Shown here piece by piece: positions 32,519 to 47,000 of a stretch of 64,000 bases of DNA. The stretch lies in assembly GCA_029582165.1 (NCBI GenBank), contig CM055871.1:8253501-8317500 (forward strand). The letters are read 5' to 3'. The notes under the pieces are model-generated. The model worked only from the letters and a program-made list of their open reading frames with translations. It was not told the DNA's origin and ran no database searches. Both the position numbers and the translations under genes were made by a program. Source of the stretch: Portulaca oleracea. Lineage: Eukaryota > Streptophyta > Magnoliopsida > Caryophyllales > Portulacaceae. Position 1 is the stretch's first letter; each line of letters starts with the position of its first letter.

Positions 32519-33197
32519 GGCAGGCAGAATCGAGGTCGAAGCTTCAATTTCAATGGCGGCAGTTCAGTATAACTTCACTGGGTTTAACGATTTTTTATTC
32601 TGCTAATAAACCCTTTTCTGTAATTTTCTTTTTCCTTTTTTTTTTGTGTTCCCGCCCACGATCGAATAATAATCAAACCCACGTTTGCCAAAACTGGACC
32701 CCTGAAGGCCCACCGGGATCCTCGGAAAGTACCACATCTAGCTCTCTGATTTGGATCGGTTAAAATCAGATTTGGATGAATTAGATTGGATTGGATGAGG
32801 GAATGTTTGGTAGGAACTGGGGAAAATTTTCTACTATAATTGAACTATTGTTTTACTATACAAAGTTTACTATATAATAGTCAAAAATTCTTTATTATTA
32901 ATTTTCCCTAGGAAAATGAATAAAATGATGGGTTTATCGTAAAAATTTTCTCAGGTCAACTCACATCTAAACATAAGAAAAATAAGTCACCTCGTGAAAA
33001 TTAATCATTTTCCTGGGGTTATTGACCAACCAAACGCACCCAGTTATGATTTTTTTTGGGAAATTGTATTTTTAGGGATGATTTTTGTTTTTGGTAATTT
33101 TGTAAGGTTTGGATTGAATTGGATTGGATTGGTTACATATACCAATCCAAAGAATATGTAGTTTTTTTTTTTCTTTTATGTGTTTTTGGGGTGAAAG

Positions 33198-33690
33198 TAG
33201 ACTTGTTCAGTGGGCCGGGGACCCGCCCGGCCCGGAAAAGTCGGGGGCCCAAAGCATGGTCGGGCCGGGCTCGGGCCAAGGGTATGTGACCCGACTAAAT
33301 GCATTAACTTTTTTTTAAAAAAAAATCTTATATTAGGTTTTATTTTTTGTGACCTGACTCGGCTTAGGCCGACGACCAGGCTAAACACATTAAATTTTTA
33401 AAAAAAAGTCCTATATTAGGTTCTATTTTTTGTAACCCGGCCCGACCCGACCCGACCTGACTCGATGGCCTAACTAAATATGTAATTAAATGTGTAAATT
33501 TTAGGTTTTTTGTATATTAAAAAATTTATATTATATAGTATTCGGCCCGTTGACCCGACCCATGGCCCGTAAGGTCAAGGCTCGGGCCGAGGGTACTTGG
33601 CCCGAAGGTCGGGCCGGGTCGGCTCAGGCCGACGGGTTAGAAACTTCCGACCCGACTGGCCCGACACGGCCCGACTGTTGAACAGGTATA
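33198..33690. mobile_element. hAT-type MITE, GC-rich, 493 bp
   Basis: Flanked by a perfect 8-bp duplication GGTGAAAG (33190-33197 and 33691-33698). Inverted ends are TAGACTTGTTCA / TGAACAGGTATA. Subterminal regions are packed with CGGGCC/GGCCCGA words around an A+T-rich centre. The 8-bp duplication points to hAT. No coding capacity. Confidence 0.85.
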
Positions 33691-34569
33691 GGTGAAAGTT
33701 ACTACTTATGTCCCAAAATATTTATCATTTTACCAAACTTTTTTGTCCCAAAATATTTGTCTCGTTTACAATTCCAATAACTTTAATTATTTTTCTATCT
33801 CTGATTAATAAATTCATTTTTCACGTTTTACAATTTCAACAACTATTTTTTTCAATTAAAATAAGGGTATTTTGGGTAAATTACAAATTTTTCACATCAA
33901 TTTTCAATATACATTGGTTTTCTCAAGTTAAGTAAATTAACAAATATAATAGGACGAGAGTAGTAGTTTTTTTTACAATATCATTTGGTTAGGAAACTTT
34001 TTCCCAGAAGTTGGTCAAAATTTTCAAATTAACAAGTTTTTCATGTTTCGTTATCGATAATATGTATGAAACCTTTAATATGAGACCCATTCTTTTACCT
34101 CGCAAACTCAGTAAACAATTCCCCTGAAAAGGCTAGGGAAAGATTTTCCAGGAAAACTATCAAACGTGCCATATATAAAATTTCTACGATAATTGAGCTA
34201 TTGTTTTACTATAATAGTAAAAAATTCCTTATTATTAATTTGGTTAAGTTAAATTTCACCTGTTAAATATTTGTTTGACGATAAATATTATTAACTTTTA
34301 CAATTAGTTAATTTGCTCAAAATATGTTGATTTTATTTTTTAAGGTGAAATTAGTGATTGTTATGTTTTTTAATTATGATGTAGTTGAAAATTCAATTAT
34401 ATCGAATCTTCTTAAAAATATTAAATTTTGTAAAAAAGCAAAATTGTATGTCAATGGGTGAGAGTACTTGTTTTAACAAATCGTTCTGATCAATATATAT
34501 TAGTTTTACTTTTTAAAGATAAAATATGTTTTAACTTACTATGGCCGAAAAAAATTCAATTTCTTCATT

Positions 34570-35790
34570 TTTTTTTTTGGCAGAGAAAGGTTGGGTACAT
34601 TTTATTCAAACATTAAACACAATAATTAGTTGGAAACAAGGGGGCATGGCTCCCCAAGAAGATGTTCCATAAAAACGGTTTGAAAATCATCCAAAATTAG
34701 GGTGAGATTAACCAAATTGTGTGTAACCCTATTGGCTTCCTGGGCACAATGGTGGAGTTTCACTTCCCAGTATTGGGTCTTGACTCACGTCCTGCATTGG
34801 TCGATTATGGGCTTTTGTCTTTAGCTGGGCAAGGTAGCCCTGCAAATGATATTGATTGCATTTGTTGAGTATATCCTAACAATCAGTTCTCCCGCTCCTA
34901 TGTTCTTTGTCAACTGGAGCGCTTTGAGGATTTCTTTGAGTTTGATCGACAATGTTGTGTAATCCACATAATCCCGCGACCCTCCATAAACCCCTTGATA
35001 TAGTTTCGATGTTCATCCTGAAGCAAGCCATCTCCTATCGTCGGGCTCGATAACATCATTTTGAGATATCATCTACTGAGAGCATTGTCCATCCAATAGT
35101 ACATGTGAAATACTCGATGAGTCGTTTCATTTTCTTGGGTTTGCTTTGCATCTCTATGGCCTTTTTGGCAACCAGCTGATAGCTGTTAGCTATTAGCTGA
35201 TAGCTTTTCAGATTAGCTGTTTAACTTTAGCTGTTTGCAGGAAAAGTGATTAGTAAAGTAGCTTTTTGTAAAAAGTTACCTCAAAAAAACTTCATCAAAT
35301 AGCTTTTTGAAAACTAACTTTTTGGGTCCAAAAAACTACTTATTAAACACCTCAAATAACTTTTTAACTTTTGTCAAAAAGTTAAAAGCTAAAAACTACC
35401 CAAAAGACTGGGTAGCCAAACAACCCCTATGTTTTATTTTCTCTCCAAAGCTACCTTAACTCGTTGGGTCATGCCTGTGATGAAGTAGCATGGTTGTAGG
35501 GTATATAAATGTCCTATTGGAACGTCCGACTATTCTTCCAAAATAACAAATAATGTGACATCATACCAACTTAAGCCCAAAACTCTTCCGTTCATGCCAA
35601 ACTTCAACAACTTTTGAGCCCTTCCAAATGATCCGATTAATATCCTCCACCCAGTATTTGCAAACCCCGCAATGTGGGTTGCCCGTCATACTCCCTTTTA
35701 CCCGATTAGCCTGCGTCACATGCACGATCCAAGAGCAAGACCCATAGAAAAACTCGTACCTTCTCTTGAACTTTCAGGTACCACTGACAT
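34570..35790 (-). mobile_element. 5'-truncated, decayed LINE end with RNase H-like remnant
   Basis: On the minus strand, broken frames give CGVCKYWVEDINRIIWKGSK, like the zinc-binding region after reverse transcriptase. Further on come KEILKALQLTKNIGAGELIV, VKLHHCAQEANRVTHNLVNL and HLLGEPCPLV, like the C-terminal RNase H of plant LINEs. It ends in an A-tract (T-run at about 34568-34580 on the plus strand). Frames are interrupted by stops and indels. A separate MITE (about 35155-35430, ends GGCAACCAGCTGATAGC / GGGTAGCCAAACAACC) is inserted in it. The 5' limit is approximate. Confidence 0.6.
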
Positions 35791-36582
35791 TTACCTTCTT
35801 ACCTAATGTTTCTTCCTACTGGATCCATTCCCTATATATATATTGGATTTCTTGAATTATGTAATCAAATCTTTAGGGCAATTTGGATACAAAGCGGCGA
35901 TCTTAATATTCTATGGGTTAGGGGGTAATTAAGGGTGTGAATGGGTGATTAAGTTTGGGTTAGCAATATTAGTGAGTAATTAGTTGGGAAATCAATTTCC
36001 ACTCCTTTCCTTCCCTCAAGTGGGATGTATTTAGGTTTGAAAGTTCCCGAATACTTCCAACATTTGTGTGGAAGGTTGGAGTTGGGATAGTTAATGCTCA
36101 CTCACGAAAGTGGAAGGAAGTTAACTAAGTAATTCCATTTCATTAACTCTTCGAGTCCGTGGTGGACTCTTGGAAAGTTAATCCGGACTATCCTCGAAAG
36201 AGGAAGCTCGCTCAATTAACAATGTAGCGAATGACCTTAACATTTTGAACTTTCACCAATTTCAACTAATCGGAAAGTGTCTTGCAGAGTTGCAGTGGAG
36301 ATCAAGTTGTTGTTTCTTTAATATTAACACTTTGAATAGTTTACATACGCAGTCACCTATGTCAGGTCATATTTTCGACGAATTGAATTTAATGAAAGTT
36401 ATTTCAATTTGATATGATGTTAAACATAGTTTATCGAGTACAAAATGTCAACGTTAGTTCATCGTATTCAAATTGCCCAAAATGTTAGATTATTTGATTT
36501 CAAAAATAATTCCCTCTCACCGATATTATTTGTTCATTTGTTTATTGTCACGTTCTTTAATGTCACTAGACTCTTTAATTAA

Positions 36583-37553
36583 GAACTAATAACATACAAC
36601 TCCCTCAAAGTTTTGTGAAATGAGAATTTTACCCTCCATATTTGAGAAATGTTAATTACCTAACCTAACCTTTATTGTTTATATAAATGCATACTTTTTC
36701 TGATTAGTCATCGACCTGGACATGCTTGCCCTTGTAATTTTATCTGTTTTGACAAAAATATCCTTCATTATCTTAATTGAAAAGATAAAAATACCCTTGT
36801 GGTTAGCTCTCTCAAACTTCACAATAATCGGTATCACTCATCGATTCTTCATACTTCGTTCACATAGACTTCAGTTGACTACTAACCCAAATAATTTTAT
36901 TTTTTGTTTGATAAAATTAGCCCAAATAAATTACAATTTATTGCAGCAACAGAGGGCTAATATTGTTTAGATAATTATGAATATTACAGATAAAAAATGT
37001 CAGGGTCGTGTACTTAGAGCATATTCAGTGCAAAGCAAAATAATATATAAAGAAAATTATTTGCTTGGGCTATTTGCAAAACTTTTCTACAGATACAGAG
37101 CTAGATTGACCCTCAATATTTGCACAGCTTTAGCTCTATTCATTTGTTTTGTTTTTTTTTTTTTTTTTTTTTTTGTAAATGAGCTTTAAAATCGTACTCT
37201 TCAATGAGTCCTCTGAATGCTTATATCACTCATACAAGAGAATTTCTTCAAAATCCAGATGAGACAGGGGTGGTGGGGTTGTGTTTTATCCAACAAATAG
37301 GAGGTTATATAGCTAAGGGTATAAAAGAAAAATTGGGGAAGGAAGAAATTTTAAATGAAGGGTAATTTTGAACTTTTACCACTTAAGTTGACTAAATAAA
37401 TCGCAAAAAGTGTATATAGATGATATCGACAATGATTATGTATCATATTTATTGTATTTACTGTTTGTTAGGTTGGGTAATTAACATTTTTCAAATATGG
37501 AGGGTAAAATCCTCATTTTACAAAACTTGGAGGGAGTTATACGTTATTAGTTC
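36583..37553. mobile_element. Mutator-like long-TIR element, 971 bp
   Basis: About 95-bp terminal inverted repeats: left starts GAACTAATAACATACAACTC, right ends GTATACGTTATTAGTTC-like in inverse. A perfect 10-bp direct repeat CTTTAATTAA flanks it (36573-36582 and 37554-37563). Long TIRs with a 9-10 bp duplication indicate a non-autonomous Mutator-like element. The interior is A+T-rich with a poly-T run and no clear gene. Confidence 0.8.
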
Positions 37554-39534
37554 CTTTAATTAATGTTTTTTTATATAATATTCCATGTGTTTCATATTAA
37601 TCGTCACTTAGTTGGCTGTCACGATTTCCAATATTAATATTCGATTGTTATTTTTTTATATAATATTTTGTTAATAGTTGCAATAATACTATACCTTTAG
37701 GATAATATTTTTCATTTCAAATCCAATAATAGTAATTTTATACAAAAAGTCATTATATATTTTGAGAAATTATGGTCAAAATAATTTAGGTTTTTCTGCA
37801 TAATTTTAAAAAGCGACAATTAATATGAAACAAAGTGAGTATCTTATTAACAATTACAAACTTTTAGGATAATATTTCAATTATTAATTTAATGGTAATA
37901 ATTTTATATAACAAATAACCGTATTGCATCTGTTTCATATTAATTGTCGTATTTAGAAATCGTGCAATCAAATTTAAAAAAGTTTGATCATAAATTTCTT
38001 AATACATACAATGAGGTGTTATATAAAATTACCATAATTAGATTCGTAACGAAAAATAAGATCATAAGAGTATAATATTGCAATTGTTAATAACATACTA
38101 CGGGTTTGTTTGGTAGGGGAGAAAACACTTTATAAGAAAATATTTTCTCAATTTTTCAGTGTTTGGTACAAAAATGATTTGGAAAAACATTTTCAAAGAA
38201 AATCATTTATCTCTAAAGGAAGGAAAAATATTTTTCACCCTTGATTGTTGGATCGATTTTCACTGTTAACACTAACTGAAATTTGAGAGTGAAATTTAAC
38301 TTCAACGGTTTGGCTCAAAATTTTATAATATGGTAGAATTGATTAAAAAAACTAAAATATAAATTTTTTAGCTCAAAATTTTTTTATTTAATAACATTTA
38401 TCGCAACATATACTAGAATATTTTGTCGCTAAAATTAACTGAAAATTTTAAAATTTTAAATTGAACCGTTTGAATCGAAACTTTATGAGATGATAGTATG
38501 AACTAAAAAAAACTCAAATATGAAATTTGAACTCCATACATTTTCATTTGTAACATATATCACCACTTTTGTCGACGTTTTTTGCGGTCAAATATGACTG
38601 AAATTTTAGAACAAATTCAAATTTATTGGTTTGTCTCGAAACTTTACAATACGATAGAAATGATTAAAAAAACTCAAATATGAATTTTGAGCTCCAAATA
38701 TTTTCATCTGTAACATATATCGCTACTTATATCGACATATATGGTCATTTTTCGAAAAAAGATTTGTATCCTACCAAACAGGGGAAAATTTGACGTGGAA
38801 AACCATTTTTCTTGGAAAATCATTTCTCTTAGAAAACGATTTCCTCTAAAATCATTTTCCTTCCAACCAAACACACTCTATCAATTAAAGAGTAATATTA
38901 GATATTCCCTCCGTCCCATATTAATTGACATATTTTAAAAATTTTTGCATACCAATGTTTAACTAAAAAAACTACTAATATAATTAAATAACACTATTTT
39001 CCAAGGTATTTTTTCGGATACCAAGGCGTAGGTAGTGAGAGAATGTAAGTATGAGTAATTTTTATTGATTGAAAAAGTAAAAAGTTAACATAATTATTTA
39101 AATTAAAATAATTAAATTAGGTATTGGGAAACGGAAAGTGACAATTATTTTGGGACAAAAAAATTAGTTTAAGTGTCAATTAATATTGGACGGATGAAGC
39201 ATTTCAAAAGTCAAGATTATGACAATTAATATAAAACAGAGAGTATATATAGGAAAATAAATTTATGGGTATTTTTTTTAATTTGAGAAATTATCTCCGT
39301 TGGCTACAAGCTTCGCGCGGTTCCTAAAAAAAACTCGTATTTCAAAGCCCTTCCCGCCATTTCCATCCCCTCCTTTTTCTCTTCAATTCCAAACAAAACT
39401 CCATTTTTTCATGATCCCATCTTTCTCTCTCTCCCTCTCTTTCTCTCTATAGGCCGCCATTGACACTCACCATCAGAGCTCGAGCAAGCACTCAAAACCA
39501 TACCCGAAAACCCTCAGACACATCGTACCAAACC

Positions 39535-42500
39535 ATGCCGAAATCCGCCGGCGAGAAACCTTCGCAAAACCCTAGAAATTCGTACCACATCGGCGGCATC
39601 CCTGTGGAGTTCCCCTACAAACCCTACGGCTCCCAATTAGCTTTCATGGGTCGGGTCATATCCACGCTTGATAGGGCTCAGAGAGACGGCCATTGCCATG
39701 CCCTTCTAGAGTCTCCCACCGGCACCGGAAAATCGCTCTCTCTCCTCTGCTCCGCCCTCGCATGGCAGCGCCACCGTGGTGCTAGGGTTCAGAATTCCGG
39801 CCAGGGCCAACCCGACCCGAGGGCAGCTTCGGATCCTCTCAATCATGGCGGGGGGTTTGTCGCGGATTCTCAGCTGTCGGGTTCGTATTGTTTGTTTAAT
39901 TCTGGGTTTGAATCATGGACAATTGTGCTTAATTTTGATTCGTATGCTGTTAGGGTTAGGGTTTAGGGTATAGACGGGTTCGTTAAGTTGGTGTTTCGCA
40001 CGCTAAAAGAATAAAATAGAACGAAAATGTGTGAAAGCAGGGCAATTTATTACTGTGTATCGATTAAATTTGATTCATATGAATCATGGCGGAGGATTTG
40101 TTGCGGATTATCAGCTGTCGGGTTTGTATTGTTCGCTTAATTTTGGTTTGAGTCGTCGACATTTGTGCTTGTTGAATTTGATTCGTATGCTGTTAGGGTT
40201 AGGGTTTAGGCGTAGACGGATTCGTTAAGTTGCTGTTTCGCAAGCTAAGAAATGAAATAGAACGAAAATGCGTGAAAGCAGGGCAATTTATTGTTGTGTA
40301 TCGATTGAATTTGACTCATATGCTGTCGGATTTTGGAAATTTCAGATGGCATGTTTCAATGTTTAAATTTAGGGTATAAATGGATTCGTTAAGTTGCTCT
40401 CTTTCACAAGCTAAAAAAAATAAAATAGAACAAAAATGTGTGATAGCAGGGCAATTTATTAGTGTGGATTGATTGCATTTGGACCGAACCCCCTAGTTAC
40501 TGTCTAAATTAGTAAGAACAGGCTGAGTCATAACTAATTGCCAATTTACTCCAAGTCCAAACTTTTATTGGTTTTATCCTTGGTCTTTCGATGATTTTGG
40601 GGATCGTGTTATTTTCTGTCTGTGAAGTTTTGATCAGAGAGGTGATAGAAAGAAAGAAAGCAGTAGAGAGTATTTGAGACACATAGAAGAAATCATGGAA
40701 TATTTGTTGTATTGGTTAATTAATCTAAGAGGGATGTTTGGTGTATAAGCACTAAGCAGTAACTAACTTCTCTTAACTAAATAACTAATTGCTAGCTAAC
40801 TCTTCTACTCTTAATCCTCTTTGGCTCAACACATGTTCCAGGGGTGACGAGTAAAATTCATTATCCATGATCTCAATCTATATTGGGGGATTTTTTTCCG
40901 TTTTTCCTTTTTTATATAAAAAACTTTGTGAGGTATTCAATGTTTAAGGCATACTCTTGATGATGTACATTGTTCAGATGTGGATTGTAGGCTTTTAATA
41001 CAATTACACCACTATCATTTGTTAGTGATCATGTTTTTATGTGACATGCAAGCGTTTATTCTATAGCTAGTTTAGTGCCATTTTTCATCAGATAAGAGGA
41101 TATTTCCTTCTTTCTTTCAGAGGATACAACCCCAGAGGCGGACCAACCCACAAAAAATGGCAAGAGTCACAAGAAACCTGTTCCTACCATATATTACGCA
41201 TCGTAAGTGTAGAATTTATATGTGTTCATATTCTTTTGTATTTATTGAGTAAAATTTATTCATTGCCTCGCCATCGTTGGCATTATGAAATGACAAATTA
41301 ATCTGAAAGAGAAAGGTTAGTGAAAAAGTCAGATAAAAAAGTAAATGGAGGGAGTATCAGGAACAGGAAGGACATTATTATACCGAAGGCCAGGTGGTTG
41401 ACACTTGTGCCACCCCAAAAAGAGGAAAAAGGAGGATTTTTTATTACTTGCAAATGAACTTTAAAGAGGAATGGAAATGCAACCTAAGTATTACTGTTCA
41501 TTTAGATAGATTGCTAGGATTGTTTTATGCTGGATAATCTATATAGTGGTCGTTTGTTTAATATTTTTTTGATAATATATATGTTGATTGTTTATTGTCC
41601 TTGTTTTATTCATTTTCTGTACTTTATGTAGGAGAACTCACTCACAAATCTCTCAAGTGATTCGAGAATATAGAAAGACTTCATACAGAGTCCCAATGGC
41701 TATTCTGGTAGGTTCATTTTTGCTAGTTGTTTGGCAAACATTTTTTGAACTATGAAATTTCATGAATCTAACAAAAGAATCAACATTTGATGAGCTATTG
41801 TTTATTAAGGTTTGGGGTGCCCTCAACCAAAATTTCTTGGATGTCGTTTCCATGCTTGCTTATGAATTTCAGAAGGAAATGAAATCATCCCTTATAACTT
41901 AGTTGACCTTGATATGGACAGATTGATATGAATTGTGGAAACTGCAATGTCATGGTGGCTATTGCGTTGAATATTGTATCTTCTTAACCTTGATGTTCCT
42001 GGTTTTCATGTATTGTGCATCGTAGGGAAGATGAAAGCTTGGTTCTTTTAGGAGGAAGGAAAGAGAGAATTTTGATAATGACGATGTGAACAATCTAGCT
42101 ATAAGTGCTTACTATCATTATTTGCTAATTGTATTGCCTTTCAGGCGTCAAGAAAACACTATTGCACAAATGCAAGGGTACGGAATGGAAATAATCTAGA
42201 TGAGGAATGGTAAAGTTCTTTAAACCTAAGAAGCTAGTTGACTCTATTTCCTTTATGTTATTGTGCTTAAAGTGTGATTTTGCAAATTTGTCAGCAAGTT
42301 GCTTCTTGAGGACAAAGAAGCTGGATGCCCACAATTCAAGTAAGTTATCTTCTACGTGTATCTACTTGTTTTATCTCCATCATAGTTGATTTTTGTTTCC
42401 CTCCCTTGACATGTGTACTTTCTCTTGGTAGAAATTGGCATCGGGTTAAACATCATCCATCCGTCCAAAAGGGAGGTTGTCACGAGGCACATGATATCGA

Positions 42501-43951
42501 AGATCTTGTCAAAGTTGGAAAAATAGTAAAAGGTTGGTTCATTCTGTGGATATTTGTGTTTAAACATGGTCTTTGTCCCCTCGGAGGCTGTATGTTTTCA
42601 TGATCTCTTGTGCCCTTAACCACTAGACTTTGTCCTAATTTTGCAGGTTGCTCATATTTTGCAGCCCGCTCACTGGCTGATGATGCACATATAGTATTTT
42701 GCCCATATAGTTACATCATTAATCCTACCGTTCGGAGAGCCATGGAAGTAGATATCAAGGGAGCTGTGATCATTCTTGATGAAGCTCAGTATGTCTTACC
42801 ATCTGCACTTATAGCTCTTATACAACTTTTAGGTTTTTGAGCAAGAATCTTTCTCTAGGTGTTAACGATCTAATTTATGTTAATTAAAAATAATAATTTA
42901 TGTGGCATGGAATTAGGTTAGGAAAATTTCAAACCTCAAAATTTGACACGTTTCATATGCTTGGTTTCCGAGTTGCAGAACTCCGAGCATGGATCTCGCT
43001 GTTGCAAGGTCTATGCGTGGCCTTGACTAACATTGCTGATTGTAGACAGGCTCATTTGAGGAGACCCACATTTTTTTTTGGTGAAAACAATTTGAGGTTT
43101 CAACATCATTCGAAGAGGAAGTTCCAATTCTCCAAGTCACCATATACACTCACTCTAGATAACAGAAAGTAAAATGGTAGATAGGTAATAAGTGATAAAT
43201 ATGGGGTTTCAAAAGCAGTTAGATGAGCAACACACCTAAACACTATGAAATCACTTAATAGTGAATGGAAGTTGTACTAGCTAACTACCTAAGGTGTGCA
43301 ACATTTATCCTAGATCTCAATAGACTCCTAGCCATGTCATCCTCTAGTCCTACATTTATCAGACTCCTCTGTTCTTGATCTCCACTGACTGTTAACATGC
43401 TCATTGGAACACATTATGCATCTCTAGAATCAGAATAGTAACATCCTGTCATGATGGAAAATGTGTCCCATAGTCCATGAAATTGTAAGGAACGTGGCTG
43501 TAGGACAAGTTTATGTGAATGATTGAACCGCCTCTTGATGCCTACTTTCTATTGTAAATTTTGATGAGGATATAGAGGTGTGTTTATTGGTAGACAGTCT
43601 ACTTTTTAGAGGTTTCACCAGTTTAATAGCATAAAATGGAGGACACTTGTATTGTGAATTAGTATTATTATGTTTCATAACGTAAATAACATGCGTTGTG
43701 GAATAATCACTGAACTTCTGATTGGATGATATGACAGCAATATGGAAGACATGTCGCGGGAGGCAGGTAGTGTGAATGTTGACGACGAAGCTCTACAACG
43801 TAAGTATAGCTGTTGGAGCATATATTAGTTATTATAAACATGTGGTGCTTACACTTGTCGCACTTGATAAAGGGCTGCAATTGGAGCTAGGGCAACTCTG
43901 TGGATTTGACGCATCAATTTACCAGCCTCTACATGAGATGGTGCAGGTAGC

Positions 43952-44019
<68 letters not shown>

Positions 44020-47000
44020 TTTTGTCCATCTTGTTCATAATTCTCTATCATTGACTTTAACTATCATCTTTTAGAACCTCATCAGCTGGATGGAGCACCG
44101 TAAAAATTCTCTAGAAAAGCGTGAGTTCCAGCACTATTTTTCATGGTGAGCTGGTTGTGGCTATCCCTCTTTTACTTTTCAATCATATTAGGAAAAGACT
44201 ATTGAAGAAGACCATATCCTGGTTATTTAAGTTACATATGCCTTGTTGCAGCCACTGAGCCATGTTTATGGTATTCTTGTCTCATAAAATGCTAGAGTGC
44301 CCCTTGATCAAGTGTAAGACCATTGTTCACACTTTTTGAAGCTAACACTGCTTCTTAATTCTGCTTCATACTCAAGAATTTTCTCATCAATGAGTCAAAT
44401 GGGAACTGAGTCTACCAGAATACTGTAGGGATCAGCACAAGAAGGATTACTTGCTAGAACATTTCAAAGAAATCGTATTTTGTTTAAAAATGAGTCAGTT
44501 TACATCATACTCTATGATCAACTAGGGACATAGATCGCTGCACATCCCTTAAATTTATCATATTTTAAACTTTTATTGCTGGGCCATGTAATGTGAATAG
44601 CAGGTGGTAAGTGTTGCAAGAGACTGTGGTTTGTACACTTTCGGTGCCTATCCTCATGAATGTTCCATCTGAACAATGCAAATTCTTCTGGACCATCTTC
44701 TATTGGAATCTATATTCTTTTTTCGTTCAATGCAAAGCGTTCACGTTCAACCCAATGCAGTTTGTAATATGTCTCTTCATTAGTTACCCCTTTAATAAAA
44801 CCTGTATGCATTATCTGGTACCTTTTCCTGGCTTTTCATAATAATGGACATTTAATAGCAACTCTTATCAGCTGCAGTCCAAGGGAATAGCTTTTCTGAA
44901 TGCCTCATTGTGTCATTTATTCTTCCTCTCTATTTCTGAAAGTGATAGCTGATAGTAGTAATGGAGTTTGTTCTGTTACTTCTGTATATACCGTACCATT
45001 TGAGAATATGTCTTCATTCGTTGTCCTAATTCATATGGCTTTGCCAACAACATTTTATCCTTCGAATTTGTTGTTATTACAGCTGGACAGGAGATAAGGC
45101 TCTAAGGGAGCTTCAAGAGGCAAGCCTTTCACAGCAGTGCTTCCCAATCTTGCATGAGTGTGCTGCCAAGGTGTGGGATTATGTGTGCGTGCATTATTGT
45201 TATTGTTGTTATTATTATTATTGTTATTTAATATTGCTTGGTTTTTACGCCAATGCACATTATGCTCATACTGTTATTCCACCTCTCAAGGCTATTAAAG
45301 CAGCTTCTGATACGGAGTCAGAGGCAGTTCATTTAAGTGGCCTGTCTGCGATAACTTTGGAAGGTAGCTGCTTTCTTGATGGTTCAACCTCTTACACCAG
45401 TACAGTCAAATTCTAAATCAGCTTTTGTGTTTGTCCCATCACAGGTTTATTCTCCTCTCTCAGTTATTTTTTTCAAGACAATGGCCGTCACATACATGAT
45501 TACCAACTTGTTATGCAGCGGTTTATCAAAAAGGATGCTGGTAAGTTTTCAAGTATGTTGCATATGATATATTTGAACTATGTTACGAAGCGGGAATTTG
45601 ATGGAAACGCTTCTGCTCCTGTATCACTGTGCCAATAAACTCTTGTTTAGGCAACTTCTGTTTGGATTTTATTAAACAGAGCAATGCCAGTACTTTTAGT
45701 TTTAGATGGAGTATTACTAGTTAGGTTTCTGATTAGGTTTTGATGGAAACAGTTCTGCTGACTATAAGGGGGTTAGGTTTTGATGGAAGCCACTATTGTG
45801 GGACACCGTGGTGTATCTTTAGATCGTCAATATGACTAAACTTTATGTAATGGAAATTTCATGATGGGGAAGGTTTTTCTCTTCTGATTTTGGTTCACTT
45901 GGTTACAGTTCACATGCTGCAGGATTGACATTGACATTTTAGGATGTTTATTAGACCTTGTCCTCAGGATTCATATGGTGTATTCCAGAAAAAGAAAAGG
46001 ATTCATATGGTGTATGAGTGTGAATGGTAACAAAATATATCCGGGATTTATCTCATGGAGAAATTTGAAAACTCTGCACTAACTTTGATGAGATCCGTAA
46101 TTCCATATTTAGTCTTTTCTAGTACCATGAAGTCATTGCTTCCCTTTCTCATTTAAGCTTTCCTGGGTGGGATGATCCTTTCGCTTTCAAGATGTGTTTA
46201 TATCTCAACATATATCTGTTTTTTTTTAAAAAATAATTTTTTAATGCTTCCCTGCAGCCAATCCATCAGGTGGCTGGACACTGTCTTTCGGTTTGTGGTG
46301 CTTGAACCCAGGTGTTGTGTTCAGAAGCATAGCTGATCTTTCATTGTCTGTGATTTTAACATCTGGGTAGGTTTATACTTCTGTTTGCAGAGAGCCAGAG
46401 ATCATGTATGTCTTTATCGAATTGAGTGAGGATGTCTTGTAGATTTCTTCGCTTTCTCATGGTTTCCGTTTCATACCCCTTCATATTTGCCGTTATAATG
46501 GTACAACGATTGCATTCTTCCTGACTTATCCATGTTCTGTGGTAATGTCAGGACTCTGTCACCCATGAATTCATTTTCATCAGAACTTGGTGTCCCATTC
46601 GATACGCTCCTGGAGGCTCCTCATGTAATTGATGTTGAGTCACAGGTAAAGTATGGAATCAATTTTCCATCACTGACTCCTTGAGCGTCTTATCCTCATT
46701 TTATCCTCTAGTTATCATATAGACCCTATCTTTCAGGTTTTGGCCTCTGTAATCTCCACCGGTCCACGTGATTACCCATTAAACGCAAACTATAAAACAT
46801 CTGATGGGTACGCCTTCCAGGTACTCGTTGTTTTGTTTGATTAGATTTTTCTCTTTCAACTTTCTTAGAATTAAACCATGATATAAGCTTCTACCACAAA
46901 TCATTGTCAAGGATGCTCTTGGTGGAAGCCTGGAGGAGATATTCAAGGTCGTTCCTGGTGGCACACTCGTGTTTTTCCCAAGCTATAAGCTGATGGACAA

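Larger units (their letters stand above)
32519..39534. other. Intergenic region between the divergent NRPC2 and FANCJ genes
   Basis: No intact gene. It should contain both promoters, but I could not point to convincing core elements. Contents are mostly repeats: a TTTGGTAGGAACTGGGGAAA-type element at about 32803-33040, with relatives at 33985-34170 and 57832-58031. Also the GC-rich MITE at 33198-33690, a LINE remnant at 34570-35790, and the long-TIR element at 36583-37553. Stowaway-like fragments (about 37590-37840 and 38890-39200) and a 780-bp repeat at about 38105-38880 complete the list. A CT-rich tract (39410-39450) lies just upstream of FANCJ. Confidence 0.7.

Noticed and set aside
39460..39534. 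In-frame ATG at 39460 as the FANCJ start
   Set aside because: Not excluded, but the extra 25 residues show no family similarity that I recognise, and MPKSAGEKPSQNPRNSYHIGG at 39535 looks more natural. Only transcript ends can decide.
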